Part shown: piece after piece, positions 18,843-30,777 of the stretch
Numbering within the stretch: position 1 is the first letter of the stretch
Layout: each line of letters starts with the position of its first letter
Origin: Polycladidibacter hongkongensis
GTDB taxonomy: Bacteria; Pseudomonadota; Alphaproteobacteria; Rhizobiales; Stappiaceae
NCBI RefSeq assembly: GCF_001561995.1
Contig: NZ_LLWC01000008.1
Location: forward strand, 1-64,000
Length of the DNA stretch: 64,000 nt
Reading direction: 5' to 3'
Position numbers and translations under genes: made by a program
The notes under the pieces: generated by a model
Told to the model about the DNA's origin: nothing
Database searches by the model: none
Seen by the model: the letters and a program-made list of their open reading frames with translations, nothing else

Positions 18843-19084
18843 TCAGTACTTGGGTTCGACGGTTTGCCAGCGTTGGCTGCCTGCTCAACCGCAGGCACAA
18901 TTTTTTCTTCGAAAAGCAATTCCAGATTGGTTCCAACCAGCCCGACACTCGCCACAATAACGAGGGCAATTAGTCCCGCAATTAAAGCATATTCAATTGC
19001 AACTGCGCCTCTCTCGTTTTCATTCAAATGAGAAATAGCGAAACCTGCAGTCTTCTTGCGTTTCATAACAGCCATTAAAAGCAT
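18839..19084 (-). CDS. Flp family type IVb pilin
   Basis: A small pilin of the Tad/Flp system. The class signature is a short basic leader ending ERG followed by AVAIEYALIAGLIALVIV, with Glu at position +5 of the mature protein, so cleavage by a CpaA-type prepilin peptidase after the Gly is expected. A hydrophobic helix and a short polar C-terminus follow. I chose the ATG at 19084, behind GGGG; ATGs at 19075 and 19066 are alternatives. No tad/cpa genes are present in this window, so it is an orphan pilin gene, lying 26 bases behind mutT and overlapping the convergent methyltransferase stop. Confidence 0.87.
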   Translation of the reverse strand: MLLMAVMKRKKTAGFAISHLNENERGAVAIEYALIAGLIALVIVASVGLVGTNLELLFEEKIVPAVEQAANAGKPSNPSTD

Positions 19085-19110
19085 TGATGCCCCAAAAATT
19101 TTTGGCACCG

Positions 19111-19512
19111 TTATGAGACAAGCTCCATAAGGTGCGGAATTAACGGTTCGTCCGCTGGTGGCATGTCATAGTCCCGCAATCGCATAGGGCGTGCCCAAGT
19201 CAACTCTTGCCCTTCGCGCCCGGTAGGTGTGCCATCCCAACGTCTACAAACGTAAAGTGGCATCAGCAGGTGAAAATCTTCGTAAGTATGTGATGCAAAT
19301 GTCAGCGGCGCCAAGCACTCTTTCTTAACTATAATCCCAAGCTCCTCGTTCAATTCCCGGATCAAACAGTCTTCCGGACTTTCTGCCGATTCGACTTTCC
19401 CCCCCGGAAACTCCCAGAGCCCGGCCAGAGATTTTCCCTCAGGCCGCTGTGCAAGCAACACGCGATTATCCTTGTCAAACAGCGCACACGCCGCCACCAA
19501 CACAATTTTCAT
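19111..19512 (-). CDS. mutT: MutT-type Nudix hydrolase (8-oxo-dGTP diphosphatase)
   Basis: Sanitises oxidised nucleotides (8-oxo-dGTP) to prevent AT-to-CG transversions. The Nudix box is complete: GGKVESAE at its start and RELNEELGI at its end. The 133-residue length matches MutT when the ATG at 19512 is used; an ATG two codons upstream is equally possible. The gene follows argJ and a GNAT gene, a conserved rhizobial order. Confidence 0.92.
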   Translation of the reverse strand: MKIVLVAACALFDKDNRVLLAQRPEGKSLAGLWEFPGGKVESAESPEDCLIRELNEELGIIVKKECLAPLTFASHTYEDFHLLMPLYVCRRWDGTPTGREGQELTWARPMRLRDYDMPPADEPLIPHLMELVS

Positions 19513-19586
19513 AGTCATCACCGTATCAAAATGAAACACAGGCTAAAGCAAATGCTAACCATGCACCCCTAATCAGTAGCCAATCA

Positions 19587-20402
19587 TTACTCAGGCTGCA
19601 TGTAGTGGTAGCGGTAGGCCTCTTTATAGCCAAGCGCAGTGTAAAGCTCCCAAGCAGGGGCATTACTCGCCACCACTTGCAGCCAAGCCGAGCGTGCACC
19701 CAGCTCGGCTCCGCGGCGTTGAACATCCACTACGAGCGCTCTGGCCAACCCTTTACGCCGGGCATCAGGATGCGTTGCTACGTCAAAAAGCCCTAAACAG
19801 TCATCATCAACAATGCCGACCAGCACCGCCTGTATCGCCCCTTGCCCATTAACAACGGCAAGACAAAGCAGCTCGCCAGCAACAGCGCCTAACGCTGCTT
19901 CCAAGCTATGCAGCGCCTCCGGCCTCACCACGTCAGCTCTTGTTCCGCCAACATGGGCAAAAGCTTTGATCCATGCAGGTAGCGCAAGCTGCTCGACACG
20001 ATATCCGTCAGGCAAATCCGGTTCACCAACGGCCCAGATATCCCGCTCAAGAACAATCGTCTCGTCAACTCGCTTTGGGCACAGCTCCTCTGCCAGCGCT
20101 TCAACCTCCTTCGGCATCAACGGCGTCCAGCGCACACATAACGGCACTCCCGCCCGCACAAACCTTGCACGCACCTGCATCAAACGCTGCTCTGCGTCTT
20201 CTTTGTCCTGACGCTCGTAAACATTCAAGGAGTTCAGGCGCCGCGAGGGATTACCCGGTGTCAATCGCGTGATCCAGCTGCGATCAAACTGCATGCGCGC
20301 CGAAGGAAAAGCTGTCAGGTTCGCCTGCTCCAGCCTGAGCACGCGGGACAACGAGCACAGCGGCTCGCTGCCGCCACTACAGTTAACTCCGGTAATCACC
20401 AT
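19587..20402 (-). CDS. GNAT family N-acetyltransferase
   Basis: A 271-residue acetyltransferase with a two-part architecture: an N-terminal region (about 20-130) and a C-terminal GNAT domain whose acetyl-CoA loop is [13 protein letters not shown]. Its ATG lies inside the argJ coding sequence (20-base overlap), so the two are probably translationally coupled. The argJ-GNAT-mutT order recurs in Rhizobiales, but the acetylated substrate is unknown. Arginine biosynthesis already has ArgJ as acetyltransferase, so I would not call it ArgA. Confidence 0.87.
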   Translation of the reverse strand: MVITGVNCSGGSEPLCSLSRVLRLEQANLTAFPSARMQFDRSWITRLTPGNPSRRLNSLNVYERQDKEDAEQRLMQVRARFVRAGVPLCVRWTPLMPKEVEALAEELCPKRVDETIVLERDIWAVGEPDLPDGYRVEQLALPAWIKAFAHVGGTRADVVRPEALHSLEAALGAVAGELLCLAVVNGQGAIQAVLVGIVDDDCLGLFDVATHPDARRKGLARALVVDVQRRGAELGARSAWLQVVASNAPAWELYTALGYKEAYRYHYMQPE

Positions 20403-21615
20403 TGATAGCCACGTATTCTTTCGTCAAATCACAAGTCCAAACAGAGGCGCAACCGCTACCAATGCCAAGGTCCACGCGCAGCAGGATTTCATCTTCGCGC
20501 ATCACAGCGGAAGCTGCTTCCTCACTATACGCCGGATCACGCTCGCCTTCGAACGCAACCCGCACATCGCCAAACCAAATCGCAATCCGGTCTCGATCCG
20601 CCGGTTCTCCAGCTTTACCAACGGCCATAACCACACGGCCCCAGTTTGCATCTTCTCCAGCTACCGCTGTTTTGACCAGCGGTGAATTACCGATAGATAG
20701 CGCGACCTTCTTGGCAGAAGCATCATCCGCCGCGCCCTCTACACGCACTTCAACAAACTTTGTCGCGCCCTCGCCATCCCGCACAATCAAATGGGCCAAC
20801 TCTTGCATCATCTTCGCAAGTGCGTGTTTGAACTCGGCAAGTTCGGGCGCATTCGCATCAACAATCCACTCACCTCCGGCTTTACCGGTGGCTGCAAGCA
20901 GGACAGTGTCCGAAGTTGAAGTATCGCTATCAACAGTTATCGCGTTGAAAGAACCACCAACAGTCTCGCTGAGCAGCTGCTGCAACACAGGCGCGGCAAT
21001 TGGCGCATCGGTAAATAGGAAGCCCAGCATCGTCGCCATATCCGGCGCAATCATCCCCGCACCTTTGGTTATTCCATTCAGAACAACCTCTCGCCCTCCA
21101 AACGGCACGACAACACTGCGCATTTTAGGGTAGGTATCGGTGGTCATTATAGCTTCGGCTGCAGCACGCCAGGGAGCAGGAGTAGCGGCATTCACCAATC
21201 CATCAATAACACCGGTGTATTTGTTGGCATCAAGCGGTTCACCAATAACGCCGGTCGAAGCAAGATAAATTTCGTTCAATGGGATAGAGGCCGCACCAGA
21301 GACAATCTGTGCAGTTTGCTCAACCGCTTCCAGCCCCCTTTTTCCGGTGAACGCATTGGCGTTTCCCGAGTTCACCAACACCGCTTGCACTTTGCCATGC
21401 GGCAACTGTTGTTTGCACCAATCAACAGGCGCAGAAGCGCACTTTGATTTAGTAAAAACACCGGCTATCTGGCTGCCCTCGTCCAGCAGCGCTAAGAGCA
21501 CATCGGTTCGCCCGGCATATTTAATCCCCGCAGCGGCAGTGGCAAGGCGAACACCCGCAACCTCGCGCATCTGCGGATAGTCTTTTGGGGCCAATGGCGA
21601 AACGACAGCAGACAT
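20383..21615 (-). CDS. argJ: Bifunctional glutamate N-acetyltransferase / amino-acid acetyltransferase
   Basis: ArgJ recycles the acetyl group from N-acetylornithine to glutamate and, in bifunctional forms, also uses acetyl-CoA. The 410-residue precursor self-cleaves before the Thr in the [10 protein letters not shown] motif (Thr near residue 193) to give alpha and beta chains, and the motif is intact. I begin at the ATG at 21615, preceded by GGAGTGAG; a longer frame begins nine codons upstream without a ribosome site. The GNAT gene overlaps its 3' end. Confidence 0.96.
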   Translation of the reverse strand: MSAVVSPLAPKDYPQMREVAGVRLATAAAGIKYAGRTDVLLALLDEGSQIAGVFTKSKCASAPVDWCKQQLPHGKVQAVLVNSGNANAFTGKRGLEAVEQTAQIVSGAASIPLNEIYLASTGVIGEPLDANKYTGVIDGLVNAATPAPWRAAAEAIMTTDTYPKMRSVVVPFGGREVVLNGITKGAGMIAPDMATMLGFLFTDAPIAAPVLQQLLSETVGGSFNAITVDSDTSTSDTVLLAATGKAGGEWIVDANAPELAEFKHALAKMMQELAHLIVRDGEGATKFVEVRVEGAADDASAKKVALSIGNSPLVKTAVAGEDANWGRVVMAVGKAGEPADRDRIAIWFGDVRVAFEGERDPAYSEEAASAVMREDEILLRVDLGIGSGCASVWTCDLTKEYVAINGDYRS

Positions 21616-21633
21616 AAGAAACTCACTCCAAAT

Positions 21634-21670
21634 ACAAAACAACCCCGGTAGGGGTAAGCCAACCGGGGTT
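21634..21670 (-). terminator. Rho-independent terminator behind the parvulin gene
   Basis: A 9-bp stem (AACCCCGGT/ACCGGGGTT) with a 12-base loop, followed on the minus strand by GTTTTG. It sits between the peptidyl-prolyl isomerase gene and argJ, both on the minus strand. It may end the former transcript or attenuate read-through into argJ. Confidence 0.7.
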
Positions 21671-21725
21671 ATCCAATCAAGAAAATACGCGCGCTACCAC
21701 AAAAAACTGGTGGCAATCATACGTT

Positions 21726-22580
21726 TTACTGTTCTTTTTTCTCTTGGCTAGGCATTTCAGGCTTCAAGATTTCCACCTTGGTATCCGCCTTCAGCTTCTC
21801 CATAACCTCTTCATACTTCGCTACAACCAAGTCTTGGCGCAAACGCTGTTGCACTTGCTCAAAAGTTGGCGCTGGCGCTTGTCGCTGATCTTCTTTCTTG
21901 ATCACATGATAACCGAACTGAGTCTTCACCGGCTCTTTGGTGTAAGCGCCTTTATCTAGGGCAAACGCTGCCGTTTCAAATTCTGGGACCATTTGTCCTT
22001 TGCCGAAGTAACCCAGCTCGCCGCCATTCGGGCCAGAAGGGCCGGTAGACTTCTCTTTTGCCAACTCGGCAAAATCAACACCCTTGTCCAGCTCGGCAAT
22101 GACCGCTTTGGCATCCGCTTCACTTTCCAGCAAAATGTGACGAGCAGAGATCTCTTCAGGGCCGACAAAGTCTTTATACTTCTCGTCATAAGCTGCTTTC
22201 ACATCAGCTTCACTGACTTTGCTGTCCACATACTTTTGGTAGTAGACATTGCGCAGAGCACGATTGGATTCAAACTTCATCATACGCTTGAAGTTTTCAT
22301 CGTCCTGCATGCCTTCTTTCTTGGCCGCTTCGGCAAGAAGATCCATCTCCACCATCACATCAATCAGCACCTTGCGCCACTCGGTTGGCGGGACACGCTG
22401 CAACTGCTGCGAATAATCGCGTGCGGTAAAGGCAAGATCAGCTTCGGTAACCACCTCATCACCAACTTTTGCCACGACATCATCCAGTTCATCTGCACCA
22501 GCAGGAGAAAGCGCAATACCAAGCGCCAAAACAGCAACTGCGGTACTACCGGCAAGGGTGCGATACAAATTACCTAGCAT
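21726..22580 (-). CDS. Periplasmic parvulin-type peptidyl-prolyl isomerase
   Basis: A 284-residue folding factor of the PpiC/SurA/PrsA group. A Sec signal peptide is visible (about 1-29, ending SPAGA). It is followed by a helical chaperone region (about 30-125) and one PPIC rotamase domain (about 135-235; motifs SARHILLE, GPSGPNGGELGYF, TQFGYHVIK). A charged Lys/Glu tail ends the protein. It is divergent from secA, which delivers such substrates to the periplasm. A single parvulin domain distinguishes it from E. coli SurA, which has two. Confidence 0.93.
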   Translation of the reverse strand: MLGNLYRTLAGSTAVAVLALGIALSPAGADELDDVVAKVGDEVVTEADLAFTARDYSQQLQRVPPTEWRKVLIDVMVEMDLLAEAAKKEGMQDDENFKRMMKFESNRALRNVYYQKYVDSKVSEADVKAAYDEKYKDFVGPEEISARHILLESEADAKAVIAELDKGVDFAELAKEKSTGPSGPNGGELGYFGKGQMVPEFETAAFALDKGAYTKEPVKTQFGYHVIKKEDQRQAPAPTFEQVQQRLRQDLVVAKYEEVMEKLKADTKVEILKPEMPSQEKKEQ

Positions 22581-22657
22581 TATTCAAAGTTCTCCAGTTT
22601 ATTGGACAGCAAGGGTCCGGAAAAACAACATTGTGGGCCAAGCTAAGCGAGTTGCCG

Positions 22658-22686
22658 TTGACATCTTCCTAACCCACTCTTATCTC
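22658..22686 (+). promoter_or_regulatory. Predicted sigma-70-type promoter for secA
   Basis: A perfect -35 TTGACA at 22658-22663 and a -10-like TATCTC at 22681-22686, separated by 17 bases. It lies about 150 bases before the secA ATG, leaving a leader that contains a CCCCG/CGGGG hairpin near 22694-22712. Pattern match only. Confidence 0.6.
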
Positions 22687-22839
22687 TTCAACGCCCCGGC
22701 ACTTTTTTGCGGGGTATGGTGAATTTCGGCGCAAATCGGGCTGCAGCGGCTCCCGAGGTTGAATAGAGCAGAAATTTGACGATTTCTAGGGCGCCTGCTC
22801 CGCTGGTTACGGCAGGCTCGAAAAAGGAAGGACCGCCAC

Positions 22840-25629
<2,790 letters not shown>

Positions 25630-25644
25630 GACACTCTAAAACGC

Positions 25645-25677
25645 AAAAAAGGGGAGGTTAGAACCTTCCCTTTTTTA
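25645..25677 (+). terminator. Rho-independent terminator of secA
   Basis: A 9-bp stem (GGGGAGGTT/AACCTTCCC, one G-T pair) with a 2-base apex extended by flanking A and T runs (AAAAAA/TTTTTT), 16 bases behind the secA stop. Confidence 0.9.
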
Positions 25678-25713
25678 TTTGCCTCTTCCACATATGGTAC
25701 CATGACACCCAAC

Positions 25714-25740
25714 AAAAAAGGGCCGACCAACGGCCAGCCC
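25714..25740 (-). terminator. Rho-independent terminator of the L,D-transpeptidase gene
   Basis: On the minus strand, a GC-rich stem (GGGCTGGCC/GGTCGGCCC with wobble pairs) and a 3-base loop are followed by six T residues, 26 bases behind the transpeptidase stop. Confidence 0.87.
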
Positions 25741-25765
25741 TCCATTCATACCCGAAGAGCAAAAG

Positions 25766-26389
25766 CTACTGCACAACAACCTTTGTACCGATCTTAACCT
25801 GATCGTATAGATACTCGACATCCTCATTAAACATACGAATACAACCGGATGATAGAGCATGCCCTATGCTCCAGTCTTCATTAGTTCCATGAATTCGATA
25901 AATAGTTGAACCAAGGTAAAGCGCTCTTGCCCCGAGCGGGTTATCTGGGCCACCCTCCATATAGGCAGGTAGTTCGCGCCCATTTTCTTCACGTTCACGA
26001 ACCCGCATTTCAGGTGGTGGTGTCCAACGTGGCCATTTTGCCTTACGTGTCACCTTCTGACTACCACTCCACTCAAATCCTTCACGGCCAACCCCAATGC
26101 CGTAGCGCATAGCCTTTCCACCCTCTTGGAGATGGTAGAGAAAGCGGTTCTGGGTATCGACTACAATCGTGCCCGGAGCCTCTTCAGAATAAAAGCGAAC
26201 AACCTTGCGCTTATATTTTTTACGCGCTTTTCGTGCCGCTGTAGCTGGCGAATCCTTATATGTTACCCAGCGCCCTTCCTCATGATTGTAGTATTGCCCA
26301 GCAACCGCTTGTGTAGAAACGACCATTGTGGCAATGCAACAAGTAAAAGTAGCCGCAGCAGCGAGACCTAATCCCACGCCAAAACGCAT
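25766..26389 (-). CDS. L,D-transpeptidase (YkuD domain)
   Basis: A 207-residue periplasmic enzyme that makes 3-3 cross-links in peptidoglycan or attaches proteins to it. It has a Sec signal peptide (about 1-31, ending TQAVA), a short linker rich in basic residues, and a YkuD catalytic domain from about residue 75. The catalytic motif is complete: the His in RIHGTNEDWSIG and SSGCIRM with the nucleophilic Cys. I use the ATG at 26389 behind AGGGG; an upstream TTG would add two residues. Such small LDTs are abundant in Rhizobiales, whose walls are rich in 3-3 links. Confidence 0.93.
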   Translation of the reverse strand: MRFGVGLGLAAAATFTCCIATMVVSTQAVAGQYYNHEEGRWVTYKDSPATAARKARKKYKRKVVRFYSEEAPGTIVVDTQNRFLYHLQEGGKAMRYGIGVGREGFEWSGSQKVTRKAKWPRWTPPPEMRVREREENGRELPAYMEGGPDNPLGARALYLGSTIYRIHGTNEDWSIGHALSSGCIRMFNEDVEYLYDQVKIGTKVVVQ

Positions 26390-26670
26390 ATGCAACCCCT
26401 GACAGTTAGCTGTCTAAGATTTTACTAAGGCAGCTATATAGATATACCTAGAGAAATTGTGAGGATGAATTCCTTGAGATAAGTTAATGGTCGAAACATC
26501 AACCAAAATCAACTTAAAACTTTTTAGAGATTTTAAACAATTCCATTTTTGTGTAGGATGCGCGCTTGCTTACCCCAATGAAAAAAATCAGCCCGCAAGC
26601 TAATTGAAAATCCGTGAAAACTTCTCCATGCTTTCCCAAAGGCATATCCACAAAGCATACGGAGTAAAAA

Positions 26671-27453
26671 TTGGCGCAACTGCAAACCGCACAAACCATC
26701 AGCCTACCCTTTACAGAAATGGGAAAGGGAAAGTCAGCACCGCTTGTGTTTTTACACGGCTTTGGCGGCGACAAGGCGACTTGGAGCAATTTGCAAATTG
26801 GTCTTGAGCACCACCGCCATACCATAGCCTTTGATCTTCCAGGCCATGGAGCTGCGCTCAATCACCCCCAATCCGGCAGCGCAGGCAAATCGGCTAAGGC
26901 GGTAACAGCCGCGCTAGATGAGCTTGGCCTGCAAAATGTGCATCTAATTGGGCACTCCATGGGGGGCGCCGTCGCTTCTCTGCTCGCATTACGCTCACCA
27001 GAACGCTTCAAAAGCCTCACTCTGCTAGCGCCCGGAGGTTTTGGGCCAGAAATTAACACAAAATTGTTACGCCGCTACGCAACCGCCACCTCTGCGGAGG
27101 AACAAGCCTCCCTTTTGGAACAGTTTGTCGGCTTTGGATATGATCTCCCAAAAAACCTAGCTGAACACGTCGCCGCCAACCGCGCCCGCGATGGCGCAAG
27201 CGAAATACTGATGCATATCTGCGACCAAATCACAGATGGTGACCGGCAAGGTGTTTTGCCCCGCGCAGATTTGGGCAAACTCCCCATACCCATGAAGGTG
27301 ATATGGGGCACGCAGGATCGCGTTGTACCCACTCGCCAGTGCCATAAACTCCCCGGCCCCATTGCCTGTCATGTGTTTGATCGCGTCGGGCATATGGTCC
27401 ATATGGAAATCCCGCGTGAGGTGAAGCGACTGGTTTTGGAAAACACGCGCTAA
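26671..27453 (+). CDS. Alpha/beta hydrolase with TTG start
   Basis: A 260-residue alpha/beta hydrolase. The start codon is TTG, supported by GGAG six bases upstream and by the family N-terminus. The oxyanion region is LVFLHGFGGDKATW (about 25-38), the nucleophile elbow GHSMGG (Ser near residue 92), the acid Asp lies in WGTQDRVVP, and the His in RVGHMVHME. The sequence resembles the catalytic half of acetoin-dehydrogenase E2-like hydrolases and BphD-type enzymes, but without a lipoyl domain. It converges with the ferredoxin reductase gene. Substrate unknown. Confidence 0.88.
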   Translation: MAQLQTAQTISLPFTEMGKGKSAPLVFLHGFGGDKATWSNLQIGLEHHRHTIAFDLPGHGAALNHPQSGSAGKSAKAVTAALDELGLQNVHLIGHSMGGAVASLLALRSPERFKSLTLLAPGGFGPEINTKLLRRYATATSAEEQASLLEQFVGFGYDLPKNLAEHVAANRARDGASEILMHICDQITDGDRQGVLPRADLGKLPIPMKVIWGTQDRVVPTRQCHKLPGPIACHVFDRVGHMVHMEIPREVKRLVLENTR

Positions 27454-27467
27454 CCCATCTTTATCTT

Positions 27468-28676
27468 TCACAGCTCAAGATTTGGCAGGCCTGCTTCGCC
27501 AAGCGGCTTGCCAATTCCCCGTCGCGCCAACATGTGTGAACGTGGGTGGTTAACACTATCAACGCAAATCAATTGGCCGTCTTTTTCATAGGCCACATAA
27601 AAGTTTTTTGCCTGCGGATCACCGACCAAGTGCGCGCTGTCAAAGCCCTGACTTAATCCGGCGATTTGCAGCTTCAAATCATACTGATCCGACCAGAACC
27701 ACGGCACCGGATCATAATCAACTTCCGCGCCAAGCACAGCCGCTGCTGCTGCCTTGGCCTGATCAATCGCATTTTGCACACTCTCCAGCCGCAACGAGCA
27801 ACCAAACAACTGCGAGTGGAACCGCGCGCAATCACCAATCGCGTAAATCGACGGATCGCTGCTCTGCCCATGCCCATCCACGAGCACACCATCATCGCAC
27901 TGCAAACCAGCATCCTGAGCCAATTCATCATTGGGTACAGCGCCAACAGCACTTAATACGAAATCACAAGCGATTTCGCGCCCATCCGCCAACTGCGCTG
28001 CAACTACTTTGCCATCATTCCCACGCAATGCGCTCAATTTTGCCCCTGTCAGCAACTCGACGCCCTGCGCACGGTGTACCTCCTCGAAAAACTCCGAGAC
28101 CTGTGGCGACACAACCCGCTGTAGCAAACGCTCCTGCGCCTCAACAACGCTGACCCTTAACCCCAATTGCCGTGCAACCGCCGCTACTTCTAGGCCGATG
28201 TAACCACCACCAATCACTAGAAGCCTCTGTCCGGCAACAAAACGAGACCGCATGTGTTCAACATCTTCAAGGCTGCGTAGCGAAACCACACCATCTAAAT
28301 CTGCACCGTGAGCAGGCAACGCCCGAGCACGTGTGCCTGTGGCAAAGATAAGTTGCGCGTAATCCAGCCGCTCTCCGGATTGCAAAACCACCTGCTTGGC
28401 CTGCCGATCAATCTGGCAAACCTTCCGCCCCAGCAACAGTTTACAGTTCAGCTTTTCGTAAAGCTCCACCGGCTTGAGCAGCAGTGCTTGTGCTTCCATC
28501 TCGCCTTTTAAGAAACGCTTAGATAAAGGCGGGCGTTGATAGGGCACGATGGCTTCTTCACCGATCAGCGTCAACGCGCCCTCAAAGCCCCCTTGCCGCA
28601 AGCTCTGTACCACCTGCGCAGCAGCTTGCCCTGCGCCGACAACAACCACACCAGCACTTTCCTCTTTCCCGACCAT
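27468..28676 (-). CDS. FAD-dependent ferredoxin/rubredoxin reductase-type oxidoreductase
   Basis: A 402-residue flavoprotein that passes electrons from NAD(P)H to a ferredoxin, as in putidaredoxin or rhodocoxin reductases. It has an FAD-binding VVVVGAGQAAAQV motif at the N-terminus (about 10-22), a second dinucleotide fold LLVIGGGYIGLEVAAVARQLG (about 150) for NAD(P)H, and the YAIGDCARF motif for FAD ribityl binding near residue 280, followed by the reductase C-terminal domain. No ferredoxin, P450 or Rieske oxygenase gene lies next to it, so its partner is encoded elsewhere. Confidence 0.9.
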   Translation of the reverse strand: MVGKEESAGVVVVGAGQAAAQVVQSLRQGGFEGALTLIGEEAIVPYQRPPLSKRFLKGEMEAQALLLKPVELYEKLNCKLLLGRKVCQIDRQAKQVVLQSGERLDYAQLIFATGTRARALPAHGADLDGVVSLRSLEDVEHMRSRFVAGQRLLVIGGGYIGLEVAAVARQLGLRVSVVEAQERLLQRVVSPQVSEFFEEVHRAQGVELLTGAKLSALRGNDGKVVAAQLADGREIACDFVLSAVGAVPNDELAQDAGLQCDDGVLVDGHGQSSDPSIYAIGDCARFHSQLFGCSLRLESVQNAIDQAKAAAAAVLGAEVDYDPVPWFWSDQYDLKLQIAGLSQGFDSAHLVGDPQAKNFYVAYEKDGQLICVDSVNHPRSHMLARRGIGKPLGEAGLPNLEL

Positions 28677-28802
28677 CGCAACTCTCCAAACTGTCCCTTG
28701 GCAAATCCCTATGCCGTTTATGCCATTGTCGCAAGCCTATGCGTATTGCATCACTTGCATGGCCGGTATTTGTGGCGGATAAAGAAGTCCCACCTGTTTA
28801 AA

Positions 28803-29711
28803 ATGATTCTCATTATCTGGAATTCCGAATTGACCATTCTCAGCCGCTTTGCCCCTGCTATCTTTGTTTTTCTCTGGTCTACAGGTTTTATCGGCGCGAA
28901 GCTTGGCGCGCCTTATGCCGAGCCTTTTGTGTTCCTCTTGCTTCGCTTTGCTTGTGTCCTGCCACTGCTGGCCCTCATCGTCTGGGGTGCAAAACAATCG
29001 CTGACACTATCAAAACAACAAATTACTCATGCGTTGATCACCGGACTGCTAGTCCACGGCGTGTATCTTGCAGGGGTTTTTTGGGCTATTGATGAAGGTC
29101 TGCCAGCTGGCATTACTGCCATGGTAACTGGCTTGCAGCCGTTGGTCACAGCTCTGATTGCAGGCGCATTCTTGGGTGAGGCTATTTCAAAGAAACAATG
29201 GATTGGCCTGTCATTGGGTATACTTGGGCTTGCTTGCGTTCTTGCACCAAAGTGGCAACTGGGCGATGCATTTTCACTACTGCCACTGCTTGCCGCCTGC
29301 GCTGCTATGCTAGGCATCAGCTTTGGCACTGTTTGGCAAAAACGCATGCCAACAGGAACTCCGTTGCTCGCAGCCACCTTTTACCAATATGTCGGGGCAA
29401 CGTTGCTGCTGTTACCATTGACCCTCACACAAGAGTTCTCTGTCACATTCACTGGGGAATTTGTCTTTGCCCTGTTCTGGCTGGTGTTCGTCCTATCCAT
29501 CGGTGCCATACTGCTACTGATGATGCTCATTCGCGCCGGTAATGTCGCCTCCACCGCCAGCCTCTTCTACCTCGTACCAATAGCTGCAACCATTGAAAGC
29601 TACTTCTTGTTTGAGGAAAGCCTGAGCCCGCTACAAATCGGCGGCATGTTCATCATTGCTGCTGCCTTGCGCCTTGCGCGCCCACCGCTGGCAAAACCGG
29701 CGAACAGCTAG
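28803..29711 (+). CDS. EamA family (drug/metabolite) transporter
   Basis: An integral membrane protein of 302 residues with about ten hydrophobic helices arranged as two EamA repeats (about 10-140 and 150-285). The substrate is unknown; family members export amino acids, purines and other metabolites. The start is uncertain: ATG at 28803 has no ribosome site, and a TTG at 28830 is an alternative. The stop codon overlaps that of the convergent YihY gene within a CTAG tetranucleotide. Confidence 0.87.
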   Translation: MILIIWNSELTILSRFAPAIFVFLWSTGFIGAKLGAPYAEPFVFLLLRFACVLPLLALIVWGAKQSLTLSKQQITHALITGLLVHGVYLAGVFWAIDEGLPAGITAMVTGLQPLVTALIAGAFLGEAISKKQWIGLSLGILGLACVLAPKWQLGDAFSLLPLLAACAAMLGISFGTVWQKRMPTGTPLLAATFYQYVGATLLLLPLTLTQEFSVTFTGEFVFALFWLVFVLSIGAILLLMMLIRAGNVASTASLFYLVPIAATIESYFLFEESLSPLQIGGMFIIAAALRLARPPLAKPANS

Positions 29712-30574
29712 CTGCCCGCTCTGTTTTCGCGGCGGGTCTCGATCCGCCGCAGCCGCAGCAAGGCAGCATTGAGCTCCCCGCCAAGAATAAACGCCGCCGC
29801 ACACAAGTACATAAACACAAGTGCCGTCATCACCCCGGCAAGCCCGGCATAAATCGACACATAATTGGCAAATCGAGCTAGATACGCGCCAAATATTGCC
29901 CCACCTGCCAGCCATAAGAGCAAGGTCAACACCACACCGGGCAACACATCCAAAAATCTGCGCTGCCCCGCCGGTAGAAACATATGCGCCCCCAGAAGTG
30001 CCAATACAAGCAGGGCAGAGGTTACCCCATAGCGCAAGATGTTCGCGTGATAACCAAACTGGTCAAGCACGCTAAACCAGCGGACCAAGCCCTCCCAAAT
30101 CAGCGGTCCAAACACAATCAATACAGTGAATACCACAAGCGCCAGCGAGCCGAGCAACACTGTCGCCAGTGATTGCAGCCGACACAAATACCAAGGCCGT
30201 ACCTCGCGCAACCGATAGGCACGGTTCAGTGCCACCCGCATCGCTTCCACTCCGTTGGAAGAAAACCACAGGGTCACAATCACACCAAATGTTAGCAGGT
30301 CTCCGCGCGGTTGGGTCAATACGGCGTTGATCTCTTGTGCCACAGGCCGTGCAACTTGCTCTGGCCATGCATCAAAAATGAGCGAGCTGGCATCAACAGC
30401 CATACTGCCAAATCCCATAAAGCCGAAAAGCGAGGTTACAAAAATCAAAAACGGGAACAAAGCCATCAATGTGGAAAGTGCGACATGGCTTGCCACGGCA
30501 TAACCTTCATCCTGCCCAAAATGCCCCAAGGCATCCGCTAGCACACGATAGCAATAGGTTACGAGCTGCTGCAT
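29708..30574 (-). CDS. YihY/BrkB family inner-membrane protein
   Basis: A 288-residue protein with six predicted transmembrane helices, placed in the YihY/virulence factor BrkB family, once wrongly taken as RNase BN. The function is unresolved; transport or envelope roles have been proposed. Family features are the conserved N-terminal amphipathic region and the G-rich segments between helices. I use the ATG at 30574 behind GGAGAG; a GTG seven codons upstream is possible. It overlaps the EamA gene stop by four bases, with no terminator between the convergent genes. Confidence 0.9.
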   Translation of the reverse strand: MQQLVTYCYRVLADALGHFGQDEGYAVASHVALSTLMALFPFLIFVTSLFGFMGFGSMAVDASSLIFDAWPEQVARPVAQEINAVLTQPRGDLLTFGVIVTLWFSSNGVEAMRVALNRAYRLREVRPWYLCRLQSLATVLLGSLALVVFTVLIVFGPLIWEGLVRWFSVLDQFGYHANILRYGVTSALLVLALLGAHMFLPAGQRRFLDVLPGVVLTLLLWLAGGAIFGAYLARFANYVSIYAGLAGVMTALVFMYLCAAAFILGGELNAALLRLRRIETRRENRAGS

Positions 30575-30777
30575 AGTCTCTCCACATTCCATCACACGCT
30601 AAGCTGGTACAATAACGTCTCTACAGCAATCATCTGGCGCTTTCCACCGTGGCAATTCAAGACTCATTGACCATAATGACGCAAAAGACCCACCCAAAAG
30701 ACAGGTTGCGGCGCAGCACGGTTGCCGCGCACATTAGGAAGACTATTTTGCACCGCACAATAGAATAGGATCTTCCG

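Noticed and set aside
20360-20420. GNAT gene as argA (N-acetylglutamate synthase)
   Set aside because: ArgA has an amino-acid kinase-like domain, absent here; only adjacency to argJ would support it.
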